A stretch of 64,000 bases of DNA from Billgrantia zhangzhouensis (GTDB taxonomy: Bacteria > Pseudomonadota > Gammaproteobacteria > Pseudomonadales > Halomonadaceae), in assembly GCF_021404465.1 (NCBI RefSeq), contig NZ_JABFTT010000013.1, positions 97,993 through 161,992 on the forward strand, in the 5' to 3' direction. A program made the position numbers and the translations under genes. Positions 27,249 through 40,620 of this stretch are shown here, in pieces; within the stretch, counting starts at the first letter, position 1, and each line of letters opens with the position of its first letter. A model generated the notes under the pieces. It was not told the origin of the DNA. It searched no databases and worked only from the letters and a program-made list of their open reading frames with translations.

Positions 27249-28298
27249 TCAGATGTTGGCATTGTCGATGTCGCAAGCCGCAAAGCGGGTCGAGCCACGC
27301 TCGATCAGTGTCGGCGGGAACAGGACGTGGCGTGGCGGCGGTGTCGGCCCGCTGCCATCGAGCCGCGCCAGCAACTGCTGGACAGCGGCACGGCCGATGG
27401 CCTCGGTGGGCTGGGCCAGGGTGGTGATACCGGGTGGCACGAGGCTGCACCAGTCGAGCTCGTCGATACCCAGCAGGCCGACCTCACCCAGGCGTATGCC
27501 CAGCGCCTGGAGAGCGCGGGTCGCTGCCAGGGTCACGTTGCCGTTGGCGCACAGCACGGCGGCGGGCCGGCCGGCTCGGGCGAGGAACGCCGCGATGATC
27601 GCACTCACTGCGGTGTCGTCGAGCGCCGGGTCATGGCGTTCGCCGTGGAGGGCCGGCTCTTCGGACAGGCGCTGCTCGAAACGCTGCCAGCGCTGTTGGC
27701 GAGGACTGGCCAGCCCGACCGGCTCGCTGAGAAAGAGCAGGTGGCGATAGCCCCGCTCGCTCAGGTGATCGACCGCCATGTCGATGGCGAGCGTGTTGTC
27801 GAGCCCGACCCCGTCCGCCCCGAACGATTCCAGCCAGCGGTCGAGCAGGACCAGCGGCAGGCCCTGCTCGACCATGGCCTGAAGCTCGTGGGTGGGGCGG
27901 CCTGCGGCATTGATCATCAGTCCCTCGACCCGATAGGAGGCGAGCAACGACAGGTGGGTGCGCTCCTGCACGGAGTCGTTGTCGGTATTGGCCACCAGCA
28001 GGGAATAGCCGTGCTCGTGGCAGGCCTGCTCGACGCCATGCATCACCGCAATCGAATAGGGGTTGCGGATATCGGCCACCAGCATGCCGAGCAGCCGCGA
28101 GCGGCCACCCTTGAGACCGCGGGCGATCTGGTTGGGGCGATAGCCGAGCCGGCGTGCGGCCTCGCCGATGCGCTGGCGCAGTGCTGGAGAGAGCCGCTCA
28201 CGCTCGCCGCCGAAGTAGCGCGACACACTGGTCTTGGAGACGCCGGCTTCGCGCGCCACTTCGAGAATGGTAGCGTGCCGGCTAGGTCGAGCAGGCAT
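27249..28298 (-). CDS. LacI-family repressor (PtxS/GntR-like)
   Basis: 349-aa regulator. The LacI helix-turn-helix TILEVAREAGVSKTSVSRYF, hinge helix LGYRPNQIARGLKGG and periplasmic-binding-like effector domain (about 65-340) are all present. It is the first gene of a regulator-kinase-reductase operon. A perfect 18-bp palindrome 13 bp upstream of its ATG is very likely its own operator. Ligand probably 2-ketogluconate or a related sugar acid (inference). Confidence 0.88.
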   Translation of the reverse strand: MPARPSRHATILEVAREAGVSKTSVSRYFGGERERLSPALRQRIGEAARRLGYRPNQIARGLKGGRSRLLGMLVADIRNPYSIAVMHGVEQACHEHGYSLLVANTDNDSVQERTHLSLLASYRVEGLMINAAGRPTHELQAMVEQGLPLVLLDRWLESFGADGVGLDNTLAIDMAVDHLSERGYRHLLFLSEPVGLASPRQQRWQRFEQRLSEEPALHGERHDPALDDTAVSAIIAAFLARAGRPAAVLCANGNVTLAATRALQALGIRLGEVGLLGIDELDWCSLVPPGITTLAQPTEAIGRAAVQQLLARLDGSGPTPPPRHVLFPPTLIERGSTRFAACDIDNANI

Positions 28299-28310
28299 GA
28301 AATATCTCTT

Positions 28311-28328
28311 GATGGGAACGTTCCCATC
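28311..28328. promoter_or_regulatory. LacI-type operator palindrome
   Basis: GATGGGAACGTTCCCATC is a perfect 18-bp palindrome with the central CG step typical of LacI-family operators. It lies just upstream of the repressor gene, consistent with autorepression of the operon. Confidence 0.75.
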
Positions 28329-28453
28329 CTAGATCTGAACGACAGGTAGGGCAAGTACTGCAGAAATGCTCGGCGAGAAAATGGGCAAACGCTAAAAAGA
28401 GGCGCGGGGGGAGGGGGGCCGGCAATAACGGTCGAGCGAAACGGTCGTAGTGC

Positions 28454-28481
28454 AACGGGGCGGCCAAGTGGCCGCCCCGTT
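28454..28481. terminator. Hairpin downstream of fba
   Basis: A perfect 12-bp stem (28454-28465 with 28470-28481) and 4-nt loop lie 26 bp beyond the fba stop. On the minus strand only a weak T-run follows. Confidence 0.5.
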
Positions 28482-28506
28482 TATTCATCGAACCTGCATC
28501 CAAGGC

Positions 28507-29571
28507 TTACTTCACCTTGGGGTCCAGCTCGCCGCGGGCGTAGCGCTCGTACATTGCCTCGAGGCTGATCGGCTTGATACGGCTGGCGTTGCCGGCGGTG
28601 CCGAAGGCTTCGTAGCGGGCGATGCAGACGTCGCGCATCGCGGTCACGGTTTCCTTGAGGTACTTGCGCGGATCGAACTCGCTGGGGTTCTTGGCCAGGA
28701 AGCGGCGCACCGCACCGGTGGATGCCAGGCGCAGGTCGGTGTCGATGTTGACCTTGCGCACACCATGCTTGATGCCCTCGACGATTTCCTCGACCGGCAC
28801 GCCGTAGGTTTCGGGAATTTCGCCGCCGAACTCGTTGATGACGGCGAGCCACTCCTGGGGCACCGAAGAGGAGCCGTGCATCACCAGGTGGGTGTCGGGG
28901 ATGCGTGCGTGGATCTCCTTGATACGCTGGATCGACAGCGTGTCGCCGGTGGGCGGCTTGGTGAACTTGTAGGCGCCGTGGCTGGTGCCGATGGCGATGG
29001 CCAAGGCATCGACCTGGGTCGCTTTGACGAACTCGGCGGCTTCTTCCGGATCGGTCAGCAACTGGTCGTGGGAGAGCACGCCTTCGGCACCGATGCCGTC
29101 CTCTTCACCGGCCATGCCGGTCTCCAGGCTGCCCAGGCAGCCCAGTTCCCCCTCCACCGAGACGCCGCAGGCGTGGGCCATCTCGACGGTGCGACGGGTG
29201 ACGTCGACGTTGTAGTCGTAGTCCATCGGGGTCTTGCCGTCCTCGCCCAGCGAGCCGTCCATCATCACCGAGGAGAAGCCGAGCTGGATCGAGCGCTGGC
29301 ACACCGCCGGCGAGGTGCCGTGATCCTGGTGCATGACCACCGGAATGTGGGGAAACTCCTCCACTGCGGCCAGGATGAGATGGCGAAGGAAGGGCGCGCC
29401 AGCGTACTTCCGCGCACCGGCAGAGGCCTGGACGATGACCGGTGAATCGGTTGCGTCGGCCGCTTCCATGATGGCGCGCATCTGCTCGAGGTTGTTGACG
29501 TTGAATGCCGGAATGCCGTAGCCGCGCTCGGCGGCGTGGTCCAGCATCTGGCGCATGCTGATCAGTGCCAT
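28507..29571 (-). CDS. fba: Class II fructose-bisphosphate aldolase
   Basis: Zinc-dependent aldolase (354 aa) interconverting fructose 1,6-bisphosphate with DHAP and glyceraldehyde 3-phosphate. It has the class II motifs [10 protein letters not shown] (zinc ligand His), [25 protein letters not shown] and [10 protein letters not shown], and [15 protein letters not shown] at the phosphate site. The sequence resembles the longer CbbA/Calvin-type subclass. Last gene of an epd-pgk-fba series (78 bp after pgk). A class I enzyme is encoded nearby. Confidence 0.95.
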   Translation of the reverse strand: MALISMRQMLDHAAERGYGIPAFNVNNLEQMRAIMEAADATDSPVIVQASAGARKYAGAPFLRHLILAAVEEFPHIPVVMHQDHGTSPAVCQRSIQLGFSSVMMDGSLGEDGKTPMDYDYNVDVTRRTVEMAHACGVSVEGELGCLGSLETGMAGEEDGIGAEGVLSHDQLLTDPEEAAEFVKATQVDALAIAIGTSHGAYKFTKPPTGDTLSIQRIKEIHARIPDTHLVMHGSSSVPQEWLAVINEFGGEIPETYGVPVEEIVEGIKHGVRKVNIDTDLRLASTGAVRRFLAKNPSEFDPRKYLKETVTAMRDVCIARYEAFGTAGNASRIKPISLEAMYERYARGELDPKVK

Positions 29572-29649
29572 GAACTCACCTGTTCTCTTTCGATCTGTCT
29601 GGGGGACGATAGGGCGCCGCCCGGCATGGCTGGGCGGCAGCGGGTCGGG

Positions 29650-30816
29650 TCAGCGTGCGGCGGCGTCCTCCAGGGCCTTCACGGCGGGCAACACCTTGCC
29701 CTCGACGTACTCGAGGAAGGCGCCGCCGCCAGTGGAGATGTAGGAGACCTGCTCCGCAATGTCGTACTTGTCGATGGCAGCCAGGGTATCGCCGCCACCG
29801 GCGATGGAGAAACCGTTGCTCTCGGCGATGGCGCGCGACAGTGCCTCGGTGCCGTGGCCGAACTGGTCGATCTCGAACACGCCTACCGGGCCGTTCCACA
29901 GGATGGTGCCGGCGTCCTTGAGCAGACCGGCGAGCCGCCCGGCGGTGTCGGGACCGATGTCGAGGATCATTTCGTTATCGTTCACCTGGTCGACCGGCTT
30001 GACCACAGCCTCGGCCGACTCGGAGAACTCGGTGGCCACCACCACGTCGGTGGGCAGCGGGATCTCGACCTTGGCCATCAGCGCCTTGGCCTGCTCGACG
30101 AGGTCGGCCTCATACAGCGACTTGCCGACGTTGTGGCCCGCCGCGGCGATGAAGGTATTGGCGATGCCGCCGCCGACGATCAGTTGGTCGCACTTGTCGG
30201 ACAGCGCGTTGAGCACCTCGAGCTTGGTCGAGACCTTGGAGCCGCCGACGATGGCGACCATCGGCCGCTTGGGCGTGGCCAGGGCCTTTTCCAAGGCGTC
30301 GAGTTCGGCGGCCAGCAGCGGGCCGGCGCAGGCCTGTGGGGCGAAGCGTGCCACGCCGCGAGTAGAGGCCTGGGCGCGGTGGGCGGTGCCGAAGGCGTCC
30401 ATCACGTAGATGTCGCACAGCGCGGCGTACTGCCTGGCCAGCGCTTCGTCATCCTTCTTCTCGCCCGGATTGAAACGCACGTTCTCCAGCAGCACCACTT
30501 CGCCGTCGGCGAGGTCCTGGGCAGTATCGAGGTATTCCTCGACCAGCCGCACCGGGCGACCGAGCAGTTCGCCGAGGCGCCCGGCCACCGGGGCCAGCGA
30601 GAACTCCGCGGCCGGTTCGCCTTCGGTCGGGCGCCCCAGGTGGCTCATCAGCATCACCTTGGCGCCGGCCTCCATGGCGGCCTGGATGGTCGGCAGGCTG
30701 GCCCGCAGGCGGGCGTCGCTGCTCACCTTGCCGTGCTTGACGGGTACGTTCAGGTCCTCGCGGATCAGCACACGCTTGCCGCGTAGGTCGAGGTCGGTCA
30801 TCTTGAGCACGTTCAT
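29650..30816 (-). CDS. pgk: Phosphoglycerate kinase
   Basis: 388-aa glycolytic/gluconeogenic kinase. The N-domain has [12 protein letters not shown] and [11 protein letters not shown]; the C-domain has ATEFSESA and the nucleotide loop [15 protein letters not shown], with [14 protein letters not shown] [13 protein letters not shown] near the end. AAGGAAG precedes ATG 30816; an internal ATG at 30801 is possible. The gene is 38 bp downstream of epd. Confidence 0.97.
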   Translation of the reverse strand: MNVLKMTDLDLRGKRVLIREDLNVPVKHGKVSSDARLRASLPTIQAAMEAGAKVMLMSHLGRPTEGEPAAEFSLAPVAGRLGELLGRPVRLVEEYLDTAQDLADGEVVLLENVRFNPGEKKDDEALARQYAALCDIYVMDAFGTAHRAQASTRGVARFAPQACAGPLLAAELDALEKALATPKRPMVAIVGGSKVSTKLEVLNALSDKCDQLIVGGGIANTFIAAAGHNVGKSLYEADLVEQAKALMAKVEIPLPTDVVVATEFSESAEAVVKPVDQVNDNEMILDIGPDTAGRLAGLLKDAGTILWNGPVGVFEIDQFGHGTEALSRAIAESNGFSIAGGGDTLAAIDKYDIAEQVSYISTGGGAFLEYVEGKVLPAVKALEDAAAR

Positions 30817-30854
30817 CAGGCGTCTTCCTTACTAGGGGAAAGCGTTGCCGGGCG

Positions 30855-31895
30855 TCAGCGGGAGACCGCTGGCAGGGCCGCCAGGCGCTGGGCGACATCG
30901 AGCATGCGGTTGGCGAAGCCCCATTCGTTGTCGAACCAGCACAGCAGCTTGATCAGGCGATCTCCCGCCACCCGGGTCTGAGTGGCGTCAACGATACCCG
31001 AGCGGGGGTCGTGGTTGAAGTCGACCGAGGCCATGGGTTCCTCGGTGTAGCCGAGCAGGCCCGCCAGCGGGCCCTCGCAGGCCTCGCGCAGCAGTGCGTT
31101 GACCTCGGTAATCGAGGTGTCGCGGCGTACGCAGATCGCCATGTCCATGGCCGAGACGTTGATCGTCGGCACCCGCACGTGCAGGCACTCGAAGCGCCCG
31201 GCCAGGTGCGGCATCAGGCGGTTGATGCCGCGCGCCAGACTGGTGTCGACAGGCACGATGGAGTGCATCGCAGAGCGCGTCAGGCGCAGGTCGGTCTGGT
31301 GGTAGGCATCGATCACCGGCTGGTCGTTCATTGCCGAGTGGATGGTGGTGGTCACACCGTGTTCGATGCCGAGCGCCTCGTCGAGCACGGTGAGTACCGG
31401 CACCAGACAGTTGGTGGTGCACGATGCCGCCGAGACGATGCGGTGTCCGCTGCGCAGGTCGCCGTCGTTGATACCGCAGACGATGGTGGCGTCGACGTCA
31501 CTCTCGGCGGGCTGGGAGAACAGCAGACGGCCGGCGCCGGCATCCAGGTGACGTTCGGCGGTGGCGCGGTCCTTGAAGCTGCCCGAGCACTCCAGCACCA
31601 GGTCGATGCCGAGCTCGCTCCAGGGCAGGTGGCCAGGTTCCGTCTCGGTCAGTATCTCGATGGGTTGACCATCGACGATCAGACGGCCTTCGGCGGTGGC
31701 CACGTGGCCTGGGAAACGGCCGTGGGTGGTGTCGTAGCGGGTCAGGTAGGCGATAGTGTCCAGATCGGAGAGCTCATTGATTGCCACCACTTCCAGTGCC
31801 GGCTCGCCGGCGCGATTCGACGGGCGCTCCAGCAGTGCGCGCAGCACGCACTGGCCGATACGACCGTAACCGTTGATGGCGATTCGCTGGGCCAT
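30855..31895 (-). CDS. epd: Erythrose-4-phosphate dehydrogenase (GapDH family)
   Basis: 346-aa GAPDH-fold enzyme. NAD-binding INGYGRIG starts at residue 7; the catalytic Cys is in SAASCTTNCLVPV, and HSAMNDQPVIDAYH and the C-terminal WFDNEWGFANRML follow. VVAINELSD, LPWSELGIDLVLECSG and HSAMNDQ-VIDAYH are closer to E. coli Epd than to GapA, and epd-pgk-fba is the classical gammaproteobacterial order. Epd supplies 4-phosphoerythronate for pyridoxal phosphate; a glycolytic role cannot be excluded. ATG 31895 is the homology start. Confidence 0.88.
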   Translation of the reverse strand: MAQRIAINGYGRIGQCVLRALLERPSNRAGEPALEVVAINELSDLDTIAYLTRYDTTHGRFPGHVATAEGRLIVDGQPIEILTETEPGHLPWSELGIDLVLECSGSFKDRATAERHLDAGAGRLLFSQPAESDVDATIVCGINDGDLRSGHRIVSAASCTTNCLVPVLTVLDEALGIEHGVTTTIHSAMNDQPVIDAYHQTDLRLTRSAMHSIVPVDTSLARGINRLMPHLAGRFECLHVRVPTINVSAMDMAICVRRDTSITEVNALLREACEGPLAGLLGYTEEPMASVDFNHDPRSGIVDATQTRVAGDRLIKLLCWFDNEWGFANRMLDVAQRLAALPAVSR

Positions 31896-32110
31896 GGTGG
31901 GAGGGATCTCCTGCCGGCGGAAAGCGGCGATTCTAGCGCATTCTCGCGCGTTTTGTCTGCGCCGGACGCCGGCTGGCCGTATCCGGCCCGGTGGCACAGA
32001 ACAGTCTGTCAGGGTGGCCAGGCAACCCCGGATTTGCAAGCCGCTCTCACGCTCGGTACGGTTTTCACTACGCTGGGAATAGCGATTCACGACACCATGG
32101 AGAGGAAGAC

Positions 32111-33163
<1,053 letters not shown>

Positions 33164-33194
33164 ACGCCATCAGGCAAGCCCGCCCAATAGGAGA

Positions 33195-33220
33195 AGGGCA
33201 CGACCGCCCGGTCGTGCCCT
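33195..33220. terminator. Bidirectional terminator between fbaB and tkt
   Basis: 11-bp stem (33195-33205 with 33210-33220), 4-nt loop, between convergent genes. Confidence 0.65.
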
Positions 33221-33251
33221 ATCTTCATGCCGTTAGCGGCGAACCAACTGG

Positions 33252-35243
33252 TCAGCCCAACAGCTCCCGGGCCTGCGCGAGCACGTTCTCCTTGGTAAAA
33301 CCGAAGTGCTTGAACAGGTCGCCCGCCGGGGCCGACTCGCCGTAGGTGGTCATGCCGATCACACAGCCGTCGAGCCCCACGTACTTGTACCAGTAGTCGG
33401 CGTGGCCGGCTTCGATGGCGATGCGCTTGGTGACCGCACGCGGCAGCACCTTTTCGCGATACTCGGCGTCCTGGCCGTCGAAGCGGTAGGCCGAGGGCAT
33501 CGAGACCACGCGCACCGCGCGACCCTGGCTCTCCAGTTCGGCCGCAGCTTCCATGGCCAGCGCCACCTCGGAGCCGGTGGCGATCAGGATCAGCTCGGGG
33601 GTGCCCTGGCTATCCTTGAGGATGTAGCCACCGCGCTGGATATTGGCCAGCTGCGCCTTGTCGCGCTGCTGGTGCGGCAGGTTCTGGCGCGACAGCACCA
33701 GCGCAGTGGGGCCGGAGTTGCGCTTGATCGCAGCATCCCAGGCGGCGGCGGTCTCGACCGCGTCGCAGGGGCGCCAGGTGCTCAAGTTGGGCGTGCTGCG
33801 CAAGTTGGTCAGCTGCTCGATCGGCTGGTGGGTCGGGCCATCCTCGCCCAGGCCGATGGAGTCGTGGGTGAAGACGTAGATGGCGCGCTTGCCCATCAGT
33901 GCCGCCATGCGCACCGAGTTGCGCATGTACTCCATGAAGATCAGGAAGGTGGCGCCGTAGGGGATGAAGCCGCCGTGCAGCACGATGCCGTTCATGATCG
34001 CGCCCATGCCGAACTCGCGCACACCATAGTGCAGGTAGTTGCCGCCCGGATTCTCCCGTGAGATCGGCTTGGCGCCGCTCCAGAAGGTCAGGTTGGAGGG
34101 CGCCAGGTCGGCGCTGCCGCCGAGCAGCTCGGGCAACTGCGGGCCGAGCTCGTTGAGGCACAGCAGCGACGCCTTGCGCGTGGCGATGGTCTCGCCCTGC
34201 TGCTGCATCTTCTCGATGAAGGCCTCGCTGGTGATCTCCGCCGGCAGCTTGCACTGGGTACGGCGGCTGAACTCCTTGGCGAGTTCGGGGTGTTCGTCGC
34301 GGTAGCGATCGAAGCGTGTCTGCCACTCGTCCTGCTGCGACTTGCCGTGCTCGCGAGCATCCCAACCCTGATAGACGGGCTCGGGCACGTGGAAAGGCGC
34401 ATGGGGCCAGCCGAGCTGCTTGCGCGCGGCGGCCACTTCCTCGTCGCCCAGCGGAGCGCCGTGACACTCCTCCTTGCCCTGCTTGTTGGGTGCGCCGAAG
34501 CCGATGATGGTCTTGCAGATGATCAGGCTCGGTTTCTCTTCGTGGCTGCGTGCCAGCTCGATGGCGGCCTTGATCTGCTCGGGGTCGTGACCGTCGACGT
34601 TGGGTACCACGTGCCAGCCATAGGCCTCGAAGCGCTTGGCGGTGTCATCGGTGAACCAGCCCTCGACCTCACCGTCGATGGAAATGCCGTTGTCGTCGTA
34701 GAACACCGTGAGCTTGCCCAGCCCGAGGGTGCCGGCCAGCGAGCACACCTCATGGGAGATGCCTTCCATCATGCAGCCATCACCGGCAAAGCAATACGTG
34801 TTGTGATCGACGATGGTGTGCCCCGGGCGGTTGAACTGCGCGGCCAGGGTCTTCTCGGCGATGGCCATGCCCACGGCGTTGGCCAGGCCTTGCCCCAGCG
34901 GACCGGTAGTGGTTTCGACGCCGGGCGCGTAGCCGAACTCAGGGTGGCCGGCAGTCTTGGAGTGCAGCTGGCGGAAGTTGCGCAGTTGCTCGAGTTCCAG
35001 CTCGTAGCCGGTCAGGTGCAGCAGGGAGTAGAGCAGCATCGAGCCGTGGCCATTGGACAGCACGAAGCGGTCGCGGTCGGGCCATTTCGGGTCGTTGGGG
35101 TTGTGCTTGAGGTAGTCGTTCCACAGCACTTCGGCGATGTCGGCCATGCCCATCGGGGCGCCGGGGTGGCCGGACTTCGCCTTCTGTACGGCATCCATGG
35201 ACAGGGCGCGAATGGCATTGGCCAGTTCGAAACGGGATGGCAT
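33252..35243 (-). CDS. tkt: Transketolase
   Basis: 663-aa thiamine-diphosphate enzyme of the pentose phosphate pathway. It shows [33 protein letters not shown], the ThDP motif [13 protein letters not shown]...[10 protein letters not shown], and [19 protein letters not shown]. Translation is placed at ATG 35243 (GAGGAG 9 bases upstream); the frame is open to 35279. It is divergent from metK. Together with epd, pgk and fba it forms the common tkt-epd-pgk-fba neighbourhood, here interrupted by fbaB. Confidence 0.97.
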   Translation of the reverse strand: MPSRFELANAIRALSMDAVQKAKSGHPGAPMGMADIAEVLWNDYLKHNPNDPKWPDRDRFVLSNGHGSMLLYSLLHLTGYELELEQLRNFRQLHSKTAGHPEFGYAPGVETTTGPLGQGLANAVGMAIAEKTLAAQFNRPGHTIVDHNTYCFAGDGCMMEGISHEVCSLAGTLGLGKLTVFYDDNGISIDGEVEGWFTDDTAKRFEAYGWHVVPNVDGHDPEQIKAAIELARSHEEKPSLIICKTIIGFGAPNKQGKEECHGAPLGDEEVAAARKQLGWPHAPFHVPEPVYQGWDAREHGKSQQDEWQTRFDRYRDEHPELAKEFSRRTQCKLPAEITSEAFIEKMQQQGETIATRKASLLCLNELGPQLPELLGGSADLAPSNLTFWSGAKPISRENPGGNYLHYGVREFGMGAIMNGIVLHGGFIPYGATFLIFMEYMRNSVRMAALMGKRAIYVFTHDSIGLGEDGPTHQPIEQLTNLRSTPNLSTWRPCDAVETAAAWDAAIKRNSGPTALVLSRQNLPHQQRDKAQLANIQRGGYILKDSQGTPELILIATGSEVALAMEAAAELESQGRAVRVVSMPSAYRFDGQDAEYREKVLPRAVTKRIAIEAGHADYWYKYVGLDGCVIGMTTYGESAPAGDLFKHFGFTKENVLAQARELLG

Positions 35244-35520
35244 TTGGGTAAGCTCCTCGCCTGCGGCAGAATGGGGCAAGTCATCGGCGGCCTGCCTGGC
35301 CTGCCGGTAGCGTTCTGGCTGGGCGCCGCAGGAAGGTACGGCGCGGTCGAATTCGGCCGCCTATTGTCGCCGACTTGCCGCCGTGCATCAAATGACGGGT
35401 GCCTCCCCGGGTGGCAGCATGTAAACTCTGGTCCCCATGGGGCTGTGTACCCGCTTGGCAGGAAGCTGGTGAGTACGCAGCTCGAGGTCCGTCATTTCCG
35501 GTTCGACGGTGCCGCTGCGC

Positions 35521-35568
35521 CTTGCCGATACTAGCGCTTGCAGATACTAACGCCTGCCGATACACAGA
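35521..35568 (+). repeat. Three tandem 16-bp imperfect repeats before metK
   Basis: CTTGCCGATACTAGCG, CTTGCAGATACTAACG and CCTGCCGATACACAGA lie head to tail at 35521-35536, 35537-35552 and 35553-35568, ending 13 bp before the metK ATG. The remaining tkt-metK gap (35244-35520) shows no gene or recognisable SAM riboswitch. Confidence 0.65.
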
Positions 35569-35581
35569 AGGGTCGACACGC

Positions 35582-36802
35582 ATGAGCGAATATTCCCTGT
35601 TCACCTCCGAATCCGTGTCCGAAGGGCATCCGGACAAGATCGCCGACCAGATCTCCGATGCGGTGCTGGATGCCATCATCGCTCGTGACAAGCACGCCCG
35701 GGTGGCCTGCGAGACGCTGGTCAAGACCGGTGTGGCCATCGTCGCCGGCGAGATCACCACTTCGGCCTGGGTCGACCTGGAAGAGCTGGTGCGCAAGGTG
35801 ATCATCGATATCGGCTACACCTCCTCGGAGGTGGGGTTCGACGGCGAGACCTGCGGCGTGCTCAACCTGATCGGCAAGCAGAGCGTGGACATTGCCCAGG
35901 GCGTGGATCGCAGCAAGCCGGAGGACCAGGGCGCGGGCGACCAGGGGCTGATGTTCGGCTACGCTACCAACGAGACCGACTCGTTCATGCCGGCGCCGAT
36001 CCACTACGCCCATCGCCTGGTGGAGCGTCAGGCCGAGTTGCGCAAGCACGGCTTGCTGCCGTGGCTACGTCCGGATGCCAAGAGCCAGATCACCTTCCGC
36101 TACGATGAGGCAGGCCAGCCCTGCGGCGTCGAGGCGGTGGTGCTGTCTACCCAACACGCGCCGGAGATCGACCAGGAAGAACTGAGGCGGATGGTCAAGC
36201 GTGAGATCATCGAAGAGGTGATCCCGGCGAAGTGGCTTTCCGAGTCGACCAAGTTCCACATCAACCCCACCGGCAAGTTCGTCATCGGCGGCCCGGTGGG
36301 CGACTGCGGCCTGACCGGGCGCAAGATCATCGTCGACACCTACGGCGGCATGGCGCGCCACGGCGGCGGCGCTTTCTCTGGCAAGGACCCCTCCAAGGTC
36401 GACCGCAGCGCGGCCTATGCCGGACGCTACGTGGCCAAGAACATCGTTGCCGCGGGGCTTGCCGACAAGTGCGAGATTCAGGTCTCCTACGCCATCGGTG
36501 TCGCCGAGCCAACGTCGGTGTCGATCAATACCTTCGGTACCGGCAAGGTGGACGAGGCGCGCATCATCGAACTGGTGCGCGAGCACTTCGACCTGCGCCC
36601 CTTCGCCATTACTCGCATGCTCGACCTGCTGCACCCGATGTACCAGCTCACTTCGGCCTACGGCCACTTCGGCCGTGACCCCTTCGAGGCCAGTTACCGC
36701 TGGACCGATACCAACGGCCAGGAGCACACCGAGACCTTCACCGCCTTCCCCTGGGAGCGTACCGACCGTGCCGCGGCGCTGCGCCAGGCCGCCGGGTTGT
36801 AG
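35582..36802 (+). CDS. metK: S-adenosylmethionine synthetase
   Basis: 406-aa enzyme making SAM from methionine and [60 protein letters not shown] and [16 protein letters not shown] are the ATP, methionine and metal sites. The frame is open upstream, but [19 protein letters not shown] is the family start. The Shine-Dalgarno is weak (AGGGTCGAC). With ahcY and metF nearby it forms part of a methyl-cycle neighbourhood. Confidence 0.97.
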   Translation: MSEYSLFTSESVSEGHPDKIADQISDAVLDAIIARDKHARVACETLVKTGVAIVAGEITTSAWVDLEELVRKVIIDIGYTSSEVGFDGETCGVLNLIGKQSVDIAQGVDRSKPEDQGAGDQGLMFGYATNETDSFMPAPIHYAHRLVERQAELRKHGLLPWLRPDAKSQITFRYDEAGQPCGVEAVVLSTQHAPEIDQEELRRMVKREIIEEVIPAKWLSESTKFHINPTGKFVIGGPVGDCGLTGRKIIVDTYGGMARHGGGAFSGKDPSKVDRSAAYAGRYVAKNIVAAGLADKCEIQVSYAIGVAEPTSVSINTFGTGKVDEARIIELVREHFDLRPFAITRMLDLLHPMYQLTSAYGHFGRDPFEASYRWTDTNGQEHTETFTAFPWERTDRAAALRQAAGL

Positions 36803-36848
36803 CAACCTTTATAAGCTTTGGCTTACATGAATTGACGGGCTTCGCTGA

Positions 36849-38591
<1,743 letters not shown>

Positions 38592-38602
38592 TTGTCGCCC
38601 TC

Positions 38603-38637
38603 GGTGATCCCAGCCTATAGTGAGGATCACCGTTTTT
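38603..38637 (+). terminator. Terminator of ligB
   Basis: 8-bp stem GGTGATCC/GGATCACC (38603-38610, 38624-38631) and TTTTT at 38633-38637, just before ahcY. Confidence 0.75.
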
Positions 38638-38657
38638 CCGCACGAGAGAGGTGACGC

Positions 38658-40067
38658 ATGAATCAGCCCGCCGTTTCCGCCGCAACCGCGCAGGATTTCA
38701 AGGTCGCCGATATCCGCCTGGCCGATTGGGGGCGGCGCGAGATCCGCATCGCCGAGACCGAGATGCCGGCGCTGATGAAGATCCGCGCCAAGTATCGCGA
38801 TGAGCAGCCGCTGGCCGGTGCTCGCATCGCTGGCTGCATTCACATGACCATCCAGACGGCGGTGCTGATCGAGACGCTGATCGACCTGGGCGCCTCGGTG
38901 CGCTGGTCCTCGTGCAACATCTTCTCGACCCAGGACCATGCCGCCGCCGCCATCGCCGCTGCTGGCATCCCGGTATTCGCCTGGAAAGGCGAGACCGAGG
39001 AGGAGTTCTGGTGGTGCATCGAGCAGACCGTGGAGGGGCCTGACGGCTGGACGCCCAACATGGTGCTCGACGACGGTGGCGATCTCACCGCGCTGCTGCA
39101 CGACAAGCGTCCCGAGCTGCTCGACGCCATCCACGGCATCTCCGAGGAGACCACCACCGGGGTGCATCGCCTGCAGGAGATGCTGCGCGATCGAACGCTC
39201 AAGGTGCCGGCTATCAACGTCAACGATGCCGTGACCAAGTCCAAGAACGACAACAAGTACGGCTGTCGCCATTCGCTCAACGACGCTATCAAGCGCGGCC
39301 TCGATCACCTGCTGGCAGGCAAGCAGGCGCTGGTGGTGGGTTACGGTGACGTGGGTAAGGGCTCGGCGGCATCGCTGCGCCAGGAAGGCATGATCGTCAA
39401 GATCGCCGAGATCGATCCGATCTGCGCCATGCAGGCGTGCATGGACGGCTATGAAGTGGTCTCGCCCTACGTCGACGGCATCAACCGTGGCCAGCAGAGC
39501 GTCGACCGAGCGTTGCTCTCGCGTATCGATCTGGTGGTGACCTGTACCGGCAACATCCAGGCCTGCGACGCCGCCATGCTCGGGGCGCTCAAGCCCGGTG
39601 CGGTGGTGTGCAACATTGGCCATTTCGACAACGAGATCGACACCGCCTACATGCGTCGCCACTGGCACTGGGAGGAGGTCAAGCCACAGGTCCATAAGGT
39701 CTACCGCGACAGCACGCCTGGGCATTTCGACCCCACCAGCAGTGACTACCTGCTGTTGCTCTCCGAAGGGCGCCTGGTCAATCTGGGCAATGCCACCGGA
39801 CACCCATCTCGGGTCATGGACGGTTCCTTCGCCAACCAGGTGCTGGCACAGATACATCTCTACCAGCAGCGCTTCGCCGACTTGCCGCCGGCCGACAAGC
39901 AGGGCGGCCTGGCCGTCACCGTGCTGCCGCGCCATCTCGACGAGGAGGTGGCGCGCTACATGGTCGAGGGTTTCGGTGGGGTGCTCACGCGTATGACCGA
40001 ACAGCAGGCGGAGTACACCGGGGTTCCGGTCGAAGGCCCCTACAAGCCGGACGCCTACCGCTACTGA
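38658..40067 (+). CDS. ahcY: S-adenosylhomocysteine hydrolase
   Basis: 469-aa NAD-dependent enzyme that splits SAH to homocysteine and adenosine, removing the product of methylation reactions. It shows [38 protein letters not shown], the NAD loop [15 protein letters not shown], and C-terminal [10 protein letters not shown]. The length fits the insertion-bearing proteobacterial form. GAGAGGTGACGC precedes the ATG. No SAH riboswitch is visible in the 66-bp leader. Confidence 0.97.
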   Translation: MNQPAVSAATAQDFKVADIRLADWGRREIRIAETEMPALMKIRAKYRDEQPLAGARIAGCIHMTIQTAVLIETLIDLGASVRWSSCNIFSTQDHAAAAIAAAGIPVFAWKGETEEEFWWCIEQTVEGPDGWTPNMVLDDGGDLTALLHDKRPELLDAIHGISEETTTGVHRLQEMLRDRTLKVPAINVNDAVTKSKNDNKYGCRHSLNDAIKRGLDHLLAGKQALVVGYGDVGKGSAASLRQEGMIVKIAEIDPICAMQACMDGYEVVSPYVDGINRGQQSVDRALLSRIDLVVTCTGNIQACDAAMLGALKPGAVVCNIGHFDNEIDTAYMRRHWHWEEVKPQVHKVYRDSTPGHFDPTSSDYLLLLSEGRLVNLGNATGHPSRVMDGSFANQVLAQIHLYQQRFADLPPADKQGGLAVTVLPRHLDEEVARYMVEGFGGVLTRMTEQQAEYTGVPVEGPYKPDAYRY

Positions 40068-40110
40068 CAGGGCCGCGCACGACGACATTGCCGCCGTCGA
40101 CCAGCCTCTC

Positions 40111-40135
40111 GAACGCCGCCTTGTGGGCGGCGTTC
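40111..40135. terminator. Hairpin after ahcY
   Basis: Perfect 10-bp stem (40111-40120, 40126-40135) with 5-nt loop, 43 bp after the stop; no T-run. Confidence 0.5.
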
Positions 40136-40265
40136 GTCGTGCGGTAGGTGACGTTATGTAGCGTCGCTTGTGAGGACGGGAGCCCTTGGCTAGCTTTTGG
40201 GTACTCGAGGCGCGCTGTAACAGCATGCCTTCGAGTCCCAGCGAACGACCACAGGAGTGAGCGAG

Positions 40266-40598
40266 ATGGATTTTGGTCACTACAAGTCGTGCATCGAAGC
40301 CTGCCATGTCTGTGCCGCATACTGCGACCGCTGCGCTACCTCCTGCCTGCAGGAGGATGACGTCAAGATGATGGCGGAGTGTGTCCGCCTCGATATGCAG
40401 TGCGCGCAGATCTGCCGGCTGGCGGCCTCCTTCATGGCCCAGGGCAGTGAATATGCCAAGCAGCTGTGTCGCCTATGCGCCGACATCTGCAAAGCCTGTG
40501 GCGATGAGTGTGCCAAGCATGAGGCCGAGCATTGTCAGGAGTGTGCCAAGGCGTGCCATCGCTGTGCCGAGGAGTGCACTGCCATGGCGACACAGTAA
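40266..40598 (+). CDS. Four-helix-bundle copper-storage-like protein (Csp)
   Basis: 110-aa cysteine-rich helical protein with 19 Cys, many spaced CxxC or CxxxC along helices (YKSCIEACHVCAAYCDRCATSC, CRLCADICKACGDEC, CQECAKACHRCAEEC). This is the DUF326/Csp pattern, in which Cys line the core of a four-helix bundle and bind many Cu(I). No signal peptide, so a cytosolic Csp3-like form is likely. AGGAG is 8 bases before ATG 40266; a GTG at 40257 is possible. Confidence 0.88.
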   Translation: MDFGHYKSCIEACHVCAAYCDRCATSCLQEDDVKMMAECVRLDMQCAQICRLAASFMAQGSEYAKQLCRLCADICKACGDECAKHEAEHCQECAKACHRCAEECTAMATQ

Positions 40599-40620
40599 GG
40601 AGTGCCCGCCGCGGTGCGTA

